The notes beneath the pieces were generated by a model. The model ran no database searches and had not been told where the DNA came from. It worked only from the letters and a program-made list of their open reading frames with translations. A stretch of DNA of 64,000 nt from Acaudatibacter sp963835495 (lineage in GTDB: Bacteria > Pseudomonadota > Alphaproteobacteria > Caulobacterales > Caulobacteraceae), in NCBI GenBank assembly GCA_963835495.1, contig CAWIFQ010000003.1:1798001-1862000 (forward strand), read 5' to 3'. Below are positions 27,125 to 36,004 of the stretch, piece by piece. The translations under genes were made by a program, and so were the position numbers. How positions within the stretch are numbered: the first letter of the stretch is position 1; each line of letters begins with the position of its first letter.

Positions 27125-27250
27125 CTGCATACTGTGAGTCGGAGAGGCGTCGAGCTGAGCCGTCCGATTTTTTCGTTGCTGGCGTTGAGCTTGGGAGCTT
27201 GGCCGCGTGACTTCGGCGAGTCGCTTTGACGCAGCAAGAATAATCTAACG

Positions 27251-28595
27251 CTAGAGGTTATCGCGCAGCCAGGCCGCGGCGCGGACGACGACGTTGCCGT
27301 TGGCGTCCCTGGCGCGTTGCGACGAGGTCTTGCGCAGCCCAGCTTCGCGGGGGCCGAACGCCGCGCGGTGCAGCACGCCGGCGGCGGCGCAGAAGGCGGG
27401 GCCCGAGGCGGCGTCGGCGAGATGGGGCACGCGCCGTGGCCGGCCGAGACGGACCGGGCGATCGAACACGCGCACCGCCACTTCGCGGACACCGGCCAGC
27501 TGGCTGGCGCCGCCGGTCAGCACGATGCCAGCGCCGGCCGCGACGGGGGCGTCGGAGGCCTTCAGCCGTTCGCGCAGCAGCTCCAGGGTTTCTTCGACCC
27601 GCGGCGCGATGATGCCTTTCAGTAACGAACGGGGCGCGACCACCGGTCCGGCGCCGGGATCGTCGCCGCGCGGCGGCGCCTCGATCATCTCGCGGTCCTC
27701 GTTGGAGGAGGCGATGGCCGAACCGTGCAGGGTCTTGATCCGCTCGGCGCCGGCGATCGAAGTGGAGAGGCCGCGGGCCACATCCTGGGTAACGTGCGAT
27801 CCGCCGACGGCCAGGCTGTCGACGTGGGTGAGGCTGCCGCCGGCGTAGACCGCCAGCGAAGTCGACCCGCCGCCCATGTCGATCAAAATAGAGCCCAGGT
27901 CCATCTCGTCCTCTTCCAGCGTGGCGAGCGCCGAGGCGAACGGCGCGGCGACCACGCCGTCGAACTGCAGGTGGGCGCGTTCGACACAGTGGGCGATGGT
28001 CTGGAACACCTGCTCGTCCATCGAGACCAGCAGCAGGTGCAGGCCGAGCTGGCGTCCGTACATCGAGCGCGGATCGCGGACGCCCTTGGCGCCGTCGACC
28101 GACCAGCCGATCGGCCGCACATGGATGATCCGACGGCCGGGCATCTTCAGGCCCGATACGGCGGCGCCGATGGCGCGGGAAAGGTCGACGTCGCCAATCG
28201 GCCGGGCGCCGAGAGAGACATTGGCTGTGAGGCGGCGGCTGGCGAGCTGGCCGCCGGCGGTGCAGACGGTGACGCCGCCAACGCTGACCTTGGCCAGCGC
28301 CTCGGCCCGCTCCACCGCCTTGGCGATGGCGCTGGCGGCCTCTTCGACCTCGACCACCGCCCCGCCGCGGATGCCGCGGGACTGGACGTAGCCGACGCCG
28401 CAGGCCGTGATGGTGCGATCGGCCGGGCGCACGCCGTCAGGCTTCATGATGAAGCAGGCGACCTTGGACGCGCCGAGGTCCACCGCCGCCGCGACCGGCG
28501 CACGGCCAAGTCCTACCTTCAGTCCATCGCGGCCCCCGCCCCGACGCTCGGCTTCCGCAAACGCGGCGCCGTCTTCCCTGATCGCGAGTTCTCAT
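27251..28595 (-). CDS. ftsA: Cell division protein FtsA, apparent 1-base insertion near the start
   Basis: This actin-like ATPase tethers FtsZ to the membrane. Motifs: phosphate-1 VDLGASKVACFI, the 1C region with MYGRQLGLHLLLVS, phosphate-2 ILIDMGGGSTSLAVY, adenosine motif IVLTGGASQLAGV, and a C-terminal amphipathic helix NVVVRAAAWLRDNL that anchors it. In the main frame the first start codon is a GTG inside the conserved VDLGASK. The ATG at 28595, overlapping the ftsQ stop (ATGA), joins it if one base of the five-C run at 28533-28537 is skipped, giving 447 aa. Confidence 0.88.
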
Positions 28596-29492
28596 CCCAC
28601 CCCGTTCGCCCCCGAAGAAGACGCCGCCGACGATTGCCGCGGCCGCACCGCCACCATCTCCGGATCTCTGAGATCGATCCTTGAGAAGCCCAAATCCAAG
28701 ATCCGCGACTGCTGATCGAGCTGGTCCAGCCGCATCAGCGCCGCTTCTTCGTCGCTCGCCGGAAGCTGGACGATCGTGCCGTCCTTCAGGCGCAGGTCCC
28801 AACGCCGGTCGTCGACCCGCACCAGGGCGTCCAGCCGCTTGGCCAGCCGCTGACGCGACATCACCGGACCCAGAATGGCCTTGGCGGCGGTGTTGGCCCC
28901 CTCTCCCACCACCAGCGGCAGGCTGGCGAAGCGGGCCGGGATCGGCCTCCGTCGCGACGACGCCGTCGGCGTCGATGACGCCGGCGCGGCCGTCATGCTG
29001 CCAGACCGCGAGCAGCTTTCGCTCGTCGACAGAGATCAACACGCTGTCAGGAAACAGGCGGATGACGTGGGCGTCCTTGACCCAGCCGACCTGCTCGATG
29101 CGGCGACGGGCGCCGTCGAGGTCGAGGGCGAGCAGCGGCGCGCCTTTCTGGAGCGCGGCGGCGCGAAGGATGTCGGCGCTGGATTGCGGCGACGCCCCGT
29201 CGAGGCGGACGGTCTGCAGCCGGATGCCGGCGGCGGCGGTCTGGTTGAAGAACCCGTCGACCGAAGCTTGAACCAGCCGCTCGCCGCGGTGGTCGGTGGC
29301 CAGCACGATCGCGGCCACGCCGACGACCGCGAGGCCGGCGGCGGCGGCGATCAGAGGGGGGGAAAAACGGATGCGCGGAGGCGTCGCCGCGGCGGCCTTG
29401 GCTGAGGCCGCGCGACTCTTAGTCGGACTGGCGGAGCTTTTGCTCCGAGCCTTGGCGCTGCTGCGCCCGGCCCCCCGCAACACCGCGGGCAT
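28592..29492 (-). CDS. ftsQ: Cell division protein FtsQ, apparent 1-base insertion
   Basis: This bitopic inner-membrane protein links early and late divisome parts. After a basic Ala/Ser-rich cytoplasmic tail comes one membrane helix (LIAAAAGLAVVGVAAIVLA), then a POTRA domain (GIRLQTVRLDGASPQSSADILRAA), and the FtsQ beta domain (GWVKDAHVIRLFPDSVLISVDERKLLAVWQ). The frame shifts +1 near 28938-28940 (GGG on the plus strand). The other frame then carries RFASLPLVVGEGAN and the C-terminal part to 28592. Skipping one base yields 299 aa. The start overlaps ddl by 74 bases. Confidence 0.85.
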
Positions 29493-30405
29493 ACGCGTCC
29501 TCCGTGATCCAAAGTACCAAATCGTCGAACCCAATGCCGAGGTGGGCCGCCTGCTCGGGGGCGAGCGAGGTCGGTGTCATTCCCGGTTGGGTGTTCACCT
29601 CCAACAGGACCAGAACCTCGTTAATGTCGTCATAACGAAGGTCGCTTCTGGTAACTCCGCGACAACCAAGCGCGGCGTGCGCCAGCTCGGCGTAGCGCTT
29701 GCATTGCTCGGCGACGCGGTCGGGAATGCGGGCCGGCAGGACGTGGCTGGAGCCGCCCTCCCCGTACTTGGCATCGTAGTCGTAGAACCCGGTGCGCGGC
29801 ACGATCTCGGTGACGGTGAGCGCCTTGCCGTCCATCACCGCGACCGCCAGCTCCAGGCCGCGGATATAGGGCTCGATCATCACCTCCTCGCCGAAGGTCC
29901 AGGACGGCGCGACGATTTCCTGCGGCGGCGAGTTGGCGCCTTCGAACACCAGGAACACCCCGACCGAGGAGCCTTCGGCGTTCGGCTTGACGACATAGGG
30001 CGGGGGCATGACGTGGTCGCGGGCGGCCTCGAAGCGGTTGAACAGGCCGCCGCCCGGCACCGGCACCCCGGCGGCGGCCATCACCGCCTTGGACTTGTTC
30101 TTGTCCATCGCCAGCGCCGAGGCCAGCACGCCGCAGTGGCTGTAGGGGATTTGCAGCGTCTCCAGCACGCCCTGGACGCAGCCGTCCTCGCCCCAGACGC
30201 CGTGCAGCGCGTTGAAGCAGGCGTCCGGCTTGAGCTTGGTCAGCACCGCGGCAATGTCGCGGCCGGCGTCGACGCGGGAAACCTTGGCGCCCAGCCGCTC
30301 CAGCGCATCGGCGCACTCGCGGCCGCTGACGAGGCTGACTTCGCGCTCCGGCGAAAGCCCGCCCAGCAGCACGGCGACGTGCTGGCCCTCGAGTGGCTTG
30401 GTCAT
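29419..30405 (-). CDS. ddl: D-alanine--D-alanine ligase
   Basis: This enzyme makes the D-Ala-D-Ala dipeptide for murein precursors. The ATP-grasp protein has 328 aa, with N-terminal LLGGLSPEREVSLVSG, the ALHGVWGEDGCVQG loop, MDKNKSKAVM, PYVVKPNAEGSSVGV, and the Mg-binding end VLLEVNTQPGMTPTSL. Its last residues (RGVAGGRAQQRQGSEQ) overlap the first 74 bases of ftsQ in another frame. Probably in one transcript with ftsQA. Confidence 0.94.
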   Translation of the reverse strand: MTKPLEGQHVAVLLGGLSPEREVSLVSGRECADALERLGAKVSRVDAGRDIAAVLTKLKPDACFNALHGVWGEDGCVQGVLETLQIPYSHCGVLASALAMDKNKSKAVMAAAGVPVPGGGLFNRFEAARDHVMPPPYVVKPNAEGSSVGVFLVFEGANSPPQEIVAPSWTFGEEVMIEPYIRGLELAVAVMDGKALTVTEIVPRTGFYDYDAKYGEGGSSHVLPARIPDRVAEQCKRYAELAHAALGCRGVTRSDLRYDDINEVLVLLEVNTQPGMTPTSLAPEQAAHLGIGFDDLVLWITEDAYARGVAGGRAQQRQGSEQKLRQSD

Positions 30406-30459
30406 TGAGGCAACTCCGGACGGTTAGGGCTCCGGTTGTCGCTGAATCGCAGGGCGCTG

Positions 30460-31854
30460 TTAAGGCCCGGGCTTGGGCGGTGACGCCGCAGCCCTCAACG
30501 CCTTGAAGTCGATATCGGAATTGGCGGCGATATAGACGAACGCGCCCCAGGTCGCGACGGCCTGGTTCAGCTGATCCGCGTCGACCTTGTCGAGCGTGTC
30601 TTCCGACGAGTGGTGCCAGTCGAAATAGCGGCTGGCGTCCTGGTGAACGGCGAAGGCGGGCACGCCGGCCCTGACCAGATCGGCGGTGTCGTCGCCGCTG
30701 CCGAGGCTGGGATCGCGTCCCACCACCACCCCGATCGGTGCGACCGTGGCGGCGTAGTCCTGCATCTCCGGCGTCTTGGCCGAGCCGGCCGGCAGCTGCA
30801 CCTCCCAAGCGCGGTCGGCGCCGATGTCCGACTCGCCGATGATCACGATGTTGTCGGCGGCATGCGCCTTGGCGAAGGCGGCGCGGGCGAAGTCCATCTC
30901 CTCGGCGCCGAACAGGGCGACGCGGATGGTGCGCTTGGGCGGGTTCTGGGTTCCGGCCAGCTTGGCGGCGCCAACCGCGATCGCCATCCCTGCGCCGTCG
31001 TCGATCGAGCCCGTGCCGGGGTCCCAGGAATCGAGGTGGCCGCCGACCTGGACGACCTCGTCGGGGTGCTCGGTTCCGGTGATCTCGCCTTCGACGGTCC
31101 AGGCGGTGGCCGGCTGGCTGGTCGAAGCCAGCTTCAGACGGATGCGGAGCGGCGCGCCGCGGGCGGCCAGATGATCGATCAGCTCCGCGTCGATGGTCGA
31201 GAGCGCCGCCGCGGGGATCTGCGGGGCGTCGGGCTCGTAGTTGAGCGCGCCGGTATGCGGCTCGCGGCTGACGCCGGTGGCCAGCGAGCGCAGCAGGTAG
31301 CCGACCGCGCCGCGCTTGGCCGCTTCGCTGGGTCCCTGTCGGCGCACGGCGTTGAGCGCGCCGTAGCCCGTGCCTTCGCTGGCGCGCGGCATCGGCTGGG
31401 TGACGACCGCGATCTTGCCGGTCAGCGATCCGGGCGGCGCGGCGAGCAGGTCAGCGTAGCTGTGGAACAGCGCGAGCTCGCCTTCGACGCCGTCAGGCGG
31501 CGTGGGGACCGAGCCGCCGAGGCCGATGATCGCCAGCTTCTGCGGCCGCGGCGAGACGATCTCGGCCTCCTCGGGCCCTCTGAGCCAGGCGGTGATCGGG
31601 AACGGCTCCACATGCACCTTGGCGAAGCCGAGCGACGTGAGCTTGGCCACCGCCCAGTCCCTGGCCCGCGCCGCCGCCTCGCTGCCGGCGAGGCGGGGGC
31701 CGACCTCTACGGAGAGGGCTTCGACGTAGTCGTAGGCGGTGGGGTCCTTGAGCGCCCGGTCGCGGACCGCTTCTGCGCCCGACCGCAGCGGGTCGGCGGC
31801 GGCGTGGCCGGCGCCCAATGCGAGCGCGATGAAAGCCGTCAGCCAGATGCGCAT
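30460..31854 (-). CDS. M28-family zinc aminopeptidase, exported
   Basis: The 464-aa protein has a signal peptide (MRIWLTAFIALALGAGHAAA), a PA-like insert, and a co-catalytic zinc peptidase domain. Zinc ligands are seen in QVGGHLDSWDPGTGSIDDGAG (His, Asp), LFGAEEMDF (Glu pair), GESDIGAD (Asp) and DWHHSSEDTLDKVD (His). It probably trims peptides in the periplasm. The ATG at 31854 begins the signal peptide; the listed alternative at 31869 adds five residues. It is one of three genes inserted between ddl and murB; a link with the peptide-binding lipoprotein is plausible. Confidence 0.88.
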   Translation of the reverse strand: MRIWLTAFIALALGAGHAAADPLRSGAEAVRDRALKDPTAYDYVEALSVEVGPRLAGSEAAARARDWAVAKLTSLGFAKVHVEPFPITAWLRGPEEAEIVSPRPQKLAIIGLGGSVPTPPDGVEGELALFHSYADLLAAPPGSLTGKIAVVTQPMPRASEGTGYGALNAVRRQGPSEAAKRGAVGYLLRSLATGVSREPHTGALNYEPDAPQIPAAALSTIDAELIDHLAARGAPLRIRLKLASTSQPATAWTVEGEITGTEHPDEVVQVGGHLDSWDPGTGSIDDGAGMAIAVGAAKLAGTQNPPKRTIRVALFGAEEMDFARAAFAKAHAADNIVIIGESDIGADRAWEVQLPAGSAKTPEMQDYAATVAPIGVVVGRDPSLGSGDDTADLVRAGVPAFAVHQDASRYFDWHHSSEDTLDKVDADQLNQAVATWGAFVYIAANSDIDFKALRAAASPPKPGP

Positions 31855-31920
31855 GATCCCCTCCCGCACGTCGGCTTCGGCGGTGCGCGCCGGGCGGCTT
31901 CAAGTCAAGATGGGCGGACC

Positions 31921-33298
31921 TCAGCGCCGGGAGATCAGCATCGGCAGGCCGCCGCGTGGGCGGATGGTGATGCGGTGCTGGATCTCGACGCGCCGGCCGG
32001 GGACCATCCTGAGGCGAAAGCGCTGGGCCAGGGTGGCCAGGATCAGGGTCGCTTCGTTCATCGCCAGCATCTGGCCGATGCACACCCGTGGGCCGCCGCC
32101 GAATGGCAGGTAGGCAAGCCGCGGCCGGCCGACGCTGCGCTCGGCCAGAAAACGATCCGGGTCGAACCGATTGGGATTTTCCCAAAGCGAGCGGTGGCGG
32201 TGCAGCACCCAGGGAGCGATCAGGACCATGCCGCCGGCCGGGATGTGCGTTCCGGCGACCTCGTCCGCCTCCACCGCGACCCGGGCCGAGAGGCCGGGCG
32301 CCGGCGGATAGAGCCGCATGGTCTCCTCGACGATCCGGCGAGTGAGCTTCAGGTTTGGCAAGTCCGCCTCTGTCGGCGTTCGGCCGCCCAGCACCTGGTC
32401 CAGCTCGGCGTGCAGCCTGTCTTCCCATTCGGGCTGTTGCGAGAGGACGTACCAGACGAAGGTCATCGCAGCGGCGGTGGTCTCGTGGCCGGCCATGAAG
32501 ATGGTCAGCACCTCGTTGCGGACCTCCTGGGCGGTCAGCCCGGCGCCGGTTTCCTCGTCGAGCGCTGCGACCAGGCGGCCCAGCAGGTCGAGCTTGCCCG
32601 GGTTGGCGCGGCGCGACTCGATCAGCCGCATCAGCGGCGCGTCCATCGGCGCAAACAGCTGCTGCATCTGCTTCTCGCGCCGCGACATCCGCATCGCGCC
32701 GATCACCGGCAGGATGTCGAGCAGGTTGAAACTGAACGCCTGCTCCAGACCCTGCTCCAGCGCCAGGCCGGTGACGCCAGTCATTTCGCCGGCGTCGGCC
32801 GAGAACATGGTGCGGGAGATGATCTCCAAGGTGAGGCGCGTCATGTCGGCCGAGACGTCGCTCTCGGCCCCGTCCTCGAGCCGGCCCCATTCGCCGGCGA
32901 AGGTTGTCGAGGCGTCGGCCATCGCCGCGGCGTAGCCGGCGACGCTGCGGGGATCGAACGACGGAGCCATGATCCGGCGGTGCGTGCGCCAGGTCTCGCC
33001 GTCGCTGGAGAGCAGTCCCTCGCCGAACAGGGCGCGGAAGGCGCGCTGCTCCATCGGCATCTTCGGATAGTTGGCGACCTTGTCGATCAGCACCCGCTTC
33101 AGACCGGCTGGGTCGTTGACCAGCCAGGCTCGCATGAGCAGCGAGGGCTGGCGCCACACGCCCTGCTCGTAGGCGGCGAGCGGCAGGCGCTCGAACGGGT
33201 TCTCGCTGGCCGAACGGCCCGGCAGCAGCCGCGAGCGCGCCGGCGGCGGCCGCGTCCCGGCCATGCAGCGGCGCCTCTGCGGCATCGATGGCGGTCAT
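31921..33298 (-). CDS. Cytochrome P450
   Basis: This heme monooxygenase has the I-helix FMAGHETTAAA, the ExxR motif (EETMRL), the meander PNRFDPDRFL, and the heme-binding loop FGGGPRVCIGQ with the cysteinate ligand. In the main frame the first ATG is at 33285 without a ribosome site. An ATG at 33298 with GGAG six bases upstream encodes MTAIDAAEAPLHGRD and joins the main frame if one base in the GC-rich stretch at 33241-33258 is skipped (458 aa). Substrate and redox partner are unknown. Confidence 0.88.
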
Positions 33299-33377
33299 GG
33301 CGAACTCCGATCGTTCGACCAGCCTCAAAGGTCGCACGGCTTGGCTGTCGGCACAGCTTAATTGCAGTTCAGACAAG

Positions 33378-35126
33378 TCAGGAAGCAGTGGCCCCGACGC
33401 CGCCCGGAGCCGACGGAGCGCGACACAGCCAGTGGGCGCCGTGATTGTCGCCGGGGTTGTCGATCCAGCCGGTAACATCTGGATTGACGAGATTGTGGCT
33501 CGCCGGGAAGTAGATCGGCGCGACCGGCATGTCGTCGAGCAGGATCTGCTCGGCCTTGCGGGCGTGCAGGGCCGTCTGCGCCGGATCGACCGAGTGCACC
33601 GCCGCGTCGAGTTCGCCGTCATATGCCGGGTTGTTGTAGAAACCGTAGTTCTGGCCGCCGACGTCGGCGCGGGACAGGTCGAGATAGTCGATCGCGTCCG
33701 GGGACTGCCAACCGGCGTCGCCGACCTGGAAATCGTGAATCTCGTACTCCTGGTAGGCGACCTGGACGTCGTTCTGCTGCAGCTCGACGAAGACTCCGAC
33801 CTGCTTCCAGTCGGACTGGATGGCAGGCATGAACAGCAGCGGGTCGGGACTGTTGCGGTGCTTGATCGTCAGGCGCAGCGGGTGGTCGGGACCGTAGCCG
33901 GCGGCGGCAAGCAGGCGCCTGGCTTCGGCCTGGCGACGCTCGAACGACCAGCCGGCCCAGTAGACCTTCGCGCCGCCGCCGTAGATGGGTAGGCCGGGCG
34001 GGACGAAGCTGTAGGCGGGGGTCTGGCCGCCGCGCAGCAGCTTCCTGGCGATGAAGTCGCGGTCGATCGCCATCGAGAGCGCCTGGCGGACGCGGACGTC
34101 CCGCAGCGCCGGGTCGTGCAGGTTGAAGGTCAGGTAGGTCACGGCGCCGAGCGGCGCGACGTGCAAATAGTCCTTCATCCCGGTGTGACGCAGATAGGCG
34201 AGCCGGTTGGACTGGACCGTGGTGGTGAGATCGAGCTCACCGTCACGGACGCGTCGCTCGGTGGAGATCGCGTCGGGCGAGGGGTAGAACGAAATCTCGG
34301 TGAAGCAGCCTTTCTCGGCGCCCCAGAACCTCGGACTACGCTGGATCAGCACCTGATCGCCAAGGCGCCAGGCCGCCAGGGTGTAAGGCCCGTCGCCGAC
34401 GTAGTGGCCAGGATGCGTCCACGCGTCGCCCCACTTCTCGATCACGTGGCGTGGTTCAGGCCACATGGTGCGGCCGGCGGCGTACGCGGGCAGCAGCAGC
34501 CACGGATGCTCGAGGCGGATAACCAGGGTGCGCGGGTCGGGCGCCTCGACGCCGAGGGCAGTCAGAGGAAGCTTGCCGGCATTGACCGGCTGCGCGTTCT
34601 TGATGGGGTAATTGAGGAAGGCCGAGTAGGACGCCGTCTTCGGGTCCATGACGCGGCGAATGCCAAAGACAAAATCGTCCGCGGTGAGCGGGACGCCGTC
34701 GGACCAATAGGCGTCGCGAAGGTGGAAGGTCCAGGTCAGGCCGTCGGGGCTGGTCTCCCACGACCTGGCCAGGGCCGGTATCACTTTGCCGTCGGGGCTG
34801 AGTTGGGTGAGGCCGACGATCAGTTGACTAACGATCACCCCCTCCCAAACACCATCGATCTTGGCCGGATCCAGCGTCGCCGGCTCGGCCCCGTTGCCGT
34901 AGAGCAGGCAGAGGGCCCCCGGCGGACAAACGGCGCGGTGGCTCTCGCGCTTGCAGGCGCCGAGCGCTCCGACGAGCATTCCCAGCGCAGCGACCGCCAG
35001 CAGAACTGAGGTGAGACGGCGGACCGCGGGTCCTCCTTTGAGCGCGCCGAAACCTCCGGCGCCGCTGTCGCCGTGGCAAGCGGATTCTCGGCTCAGGCTG
35101 GTCGCCCTATACGCTTGATCTCCCAT
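33378..35126 (-). CDS. Peptide ABC transporter substrate-binding lipoprotein
   Basis: This SBP family 5 (OppA/DppA-like) protein has ATLDPAKIDGVWEGVIVSQL at the N-terminus, LARSWETSPDGLTWTFHLRD, and FVPPGLPIYGG. The lipobox LGAC follows a hydrophobic segment starting RRLTSVLLAVAALG. The start is unclear: a strong AAAGGAGG at 35031-35040 points to codon 35022-35024, which reads GTC, not GTG. The ATG at 35126 would overlap murB and hide the signal peptide. The mature protein from Cys is about 525 aa. No permease or ATPase genes are adjacent. Confidence 0.82.
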   Translation of the reverse strand: MGDQAYRATSLSRESACHGDSGAGGFGALKGGPAVRRLTSVLLAVAALGMLVGALGACKRESHRAVCPPGALCLLYGNGAEPATLDPAKIDGVWEGVIVSQLIVGLTQLSPDGKVIPALARSWETSPDGLTWTFHLRDAYWSDGVPLTADDFVFGIRRVMDPKTASYSAFLNYPIKNAQPVNAGKLPLTALGVEAPDPRTLVIRLEHPWLLLPAYAAGRTMWPEPRHVIEKWGDAWTHPGHYVGDGPYTLAAWRLGDQVLIQRSPRFWGAEKGCFTEISFYPSPDAISTERRVRDGELDLTTTVQSNRLAYLRHTGMKDYLHVAPLGAVTYLTFNLHDPALRDVRVRQALSMAIDRDFIARKLLRGGQTPAYSFVPPGLPIYGGGAKVYWAGWSFERRQAEARRLLAAAGYGPDHPLRLTIKHRNSPDPLLFMPAIQSDWKQVGVFVELQQNDVQVAYQEYEIHDFQVGDAGWQSPDAIDYLDLSRADVGGQNYGFYNNPAYDGELDAAVHSVDPAQTALHARKAEQILLDDMPVAPIYFPASHNLVNPDVTGWIDNPGDNHGAHWLCRAPSAPGGVGATAS

Positions 35127-36004
35127 TCGAGCAGCACGCCGGTCTTGGCCGCCACATCGGCGCGCACCGCCTCGCCGAGACCTTCCAGGTCTGCGGCGGT
35201 GGCCTCGCCCGTGTTGATCATGAAGTTGGCGTGCAGCGGCGAGAACATCGCGCCGCCGAACGGCTTGCCGCGCCAGCCGGCTTCGTCGACCAGCTTCCAG
35301 GCGCTCTGACCCGGCGGATTGCGGAAGGTCGAGCCGCCGGTCTTCTCCCGGATCGGCTGGGTGGCTTCGCGGCGGGCGGTGATCTCGTCGATCCGACCGA
35401 GGATCGCGACCGGATCCTCCGGCTGGCCTTGGAAAACCGCGCCCAGCCAGATCATCGACCCGTCCGGAATCGCGCTGTGGCGATAGCCGTAACCGAGGTC
35501 GGCGACCGTGAGCACCCGCTGATCGCCGGTCTTCATGTCGACGCCCCAGGCCACCTTGAGGACATCCTTGGTCTCGGCGCCGTAGCAGCCGGCGTTCATG
35601 GTGATCGCCCCGCCGATCGTGCCCGGGATCCCGGCGTAGAACTCCAGGCCGGCGATGCCGGCGCGCGCCGCCGCCCTGGCCACCGCCGCATCCAGCGCGC
35701 CGGGCGCGGCCGCCACGGTCGCCGCCTCGGCGTCCACGTCGATCTCGCCGAAGGCGCGCCCCGCGAGCCGGATAACCAGCCCCTCGACGCCGCCATCGCG
35801 GACGATCACGTTGGAGCCGACGCCGAGCACCGTGCGTGGAACCTCCGGCGGCAGGTGGCGCAACAAACCGGTCAGATCGGCCTCGTCCGCCGGCAGGAAC
35901 AGCACGTCCGCCGGGCCGCCGACGCGGAACCAGGTGAACGGCGCGAGCGGCTCGTCGAACAGCAGCTTGCCGCGAACGGGCGGGAGGTGATCGCGCCAGC
36001 TCAA
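35093..36004 (-). CDS. murB: UDP-N-acetylenolpyruvoylglucosamine reductase
   Basis: This FAD enzyme makes UDP-MurNAc. FAD-binding motifs: TWFRVGGPADVL, GVGSNVIVRDGGV, and AGIPGTIGGAITMNAGCYG. The catalytic Ser lies in KTGGSTFRNPPGQSAWKLVDEAG, followed by HANFMINTGEATAADL. It has 303 aa. The start is a TTG at 36004 that overlaps the TGA of murC (TTGA), strongly indicating coupled translation. Longer upstream open frame is a shadow of murC. Confidence 0.93.
   Translation of the reverse strand: MSWRDHLPPVRGKLLFDEPLAPFTWFRVGGPADVLFLPADEADLTGLLRHLPPEVPRTVLGVGSNVIVRDGGVEGLVIRLAGRAFGEIDVDAEAATVAAAPGALDAAVARAAARAGIAGLEFYAGIPGTIGGAITMNAGCYGAETKDVLKVAWGVDMKTGDQRVLTVADLGYGYRHSAIPDGSMIWLGAVFQGQPEDPVAILGRIDEITARREATQPIREKTGGSTFRNPPGQSAWKLVDEAGWRGKPFGGAMFSPLHANFMINTGEATAADLEGLGEAVRADVAAKTGVLLEWEIKRIGRPA

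Noticed and set aside
30610..33444. A 944-codon plus-strand open frame
   Set aside because: It is antisense to the M28 peptidase and P450 genes, which have clear catalytic motifs. Its composition (repeated GDG, RRG, HR, DLV) is typical of a GC-rich shadow frame.
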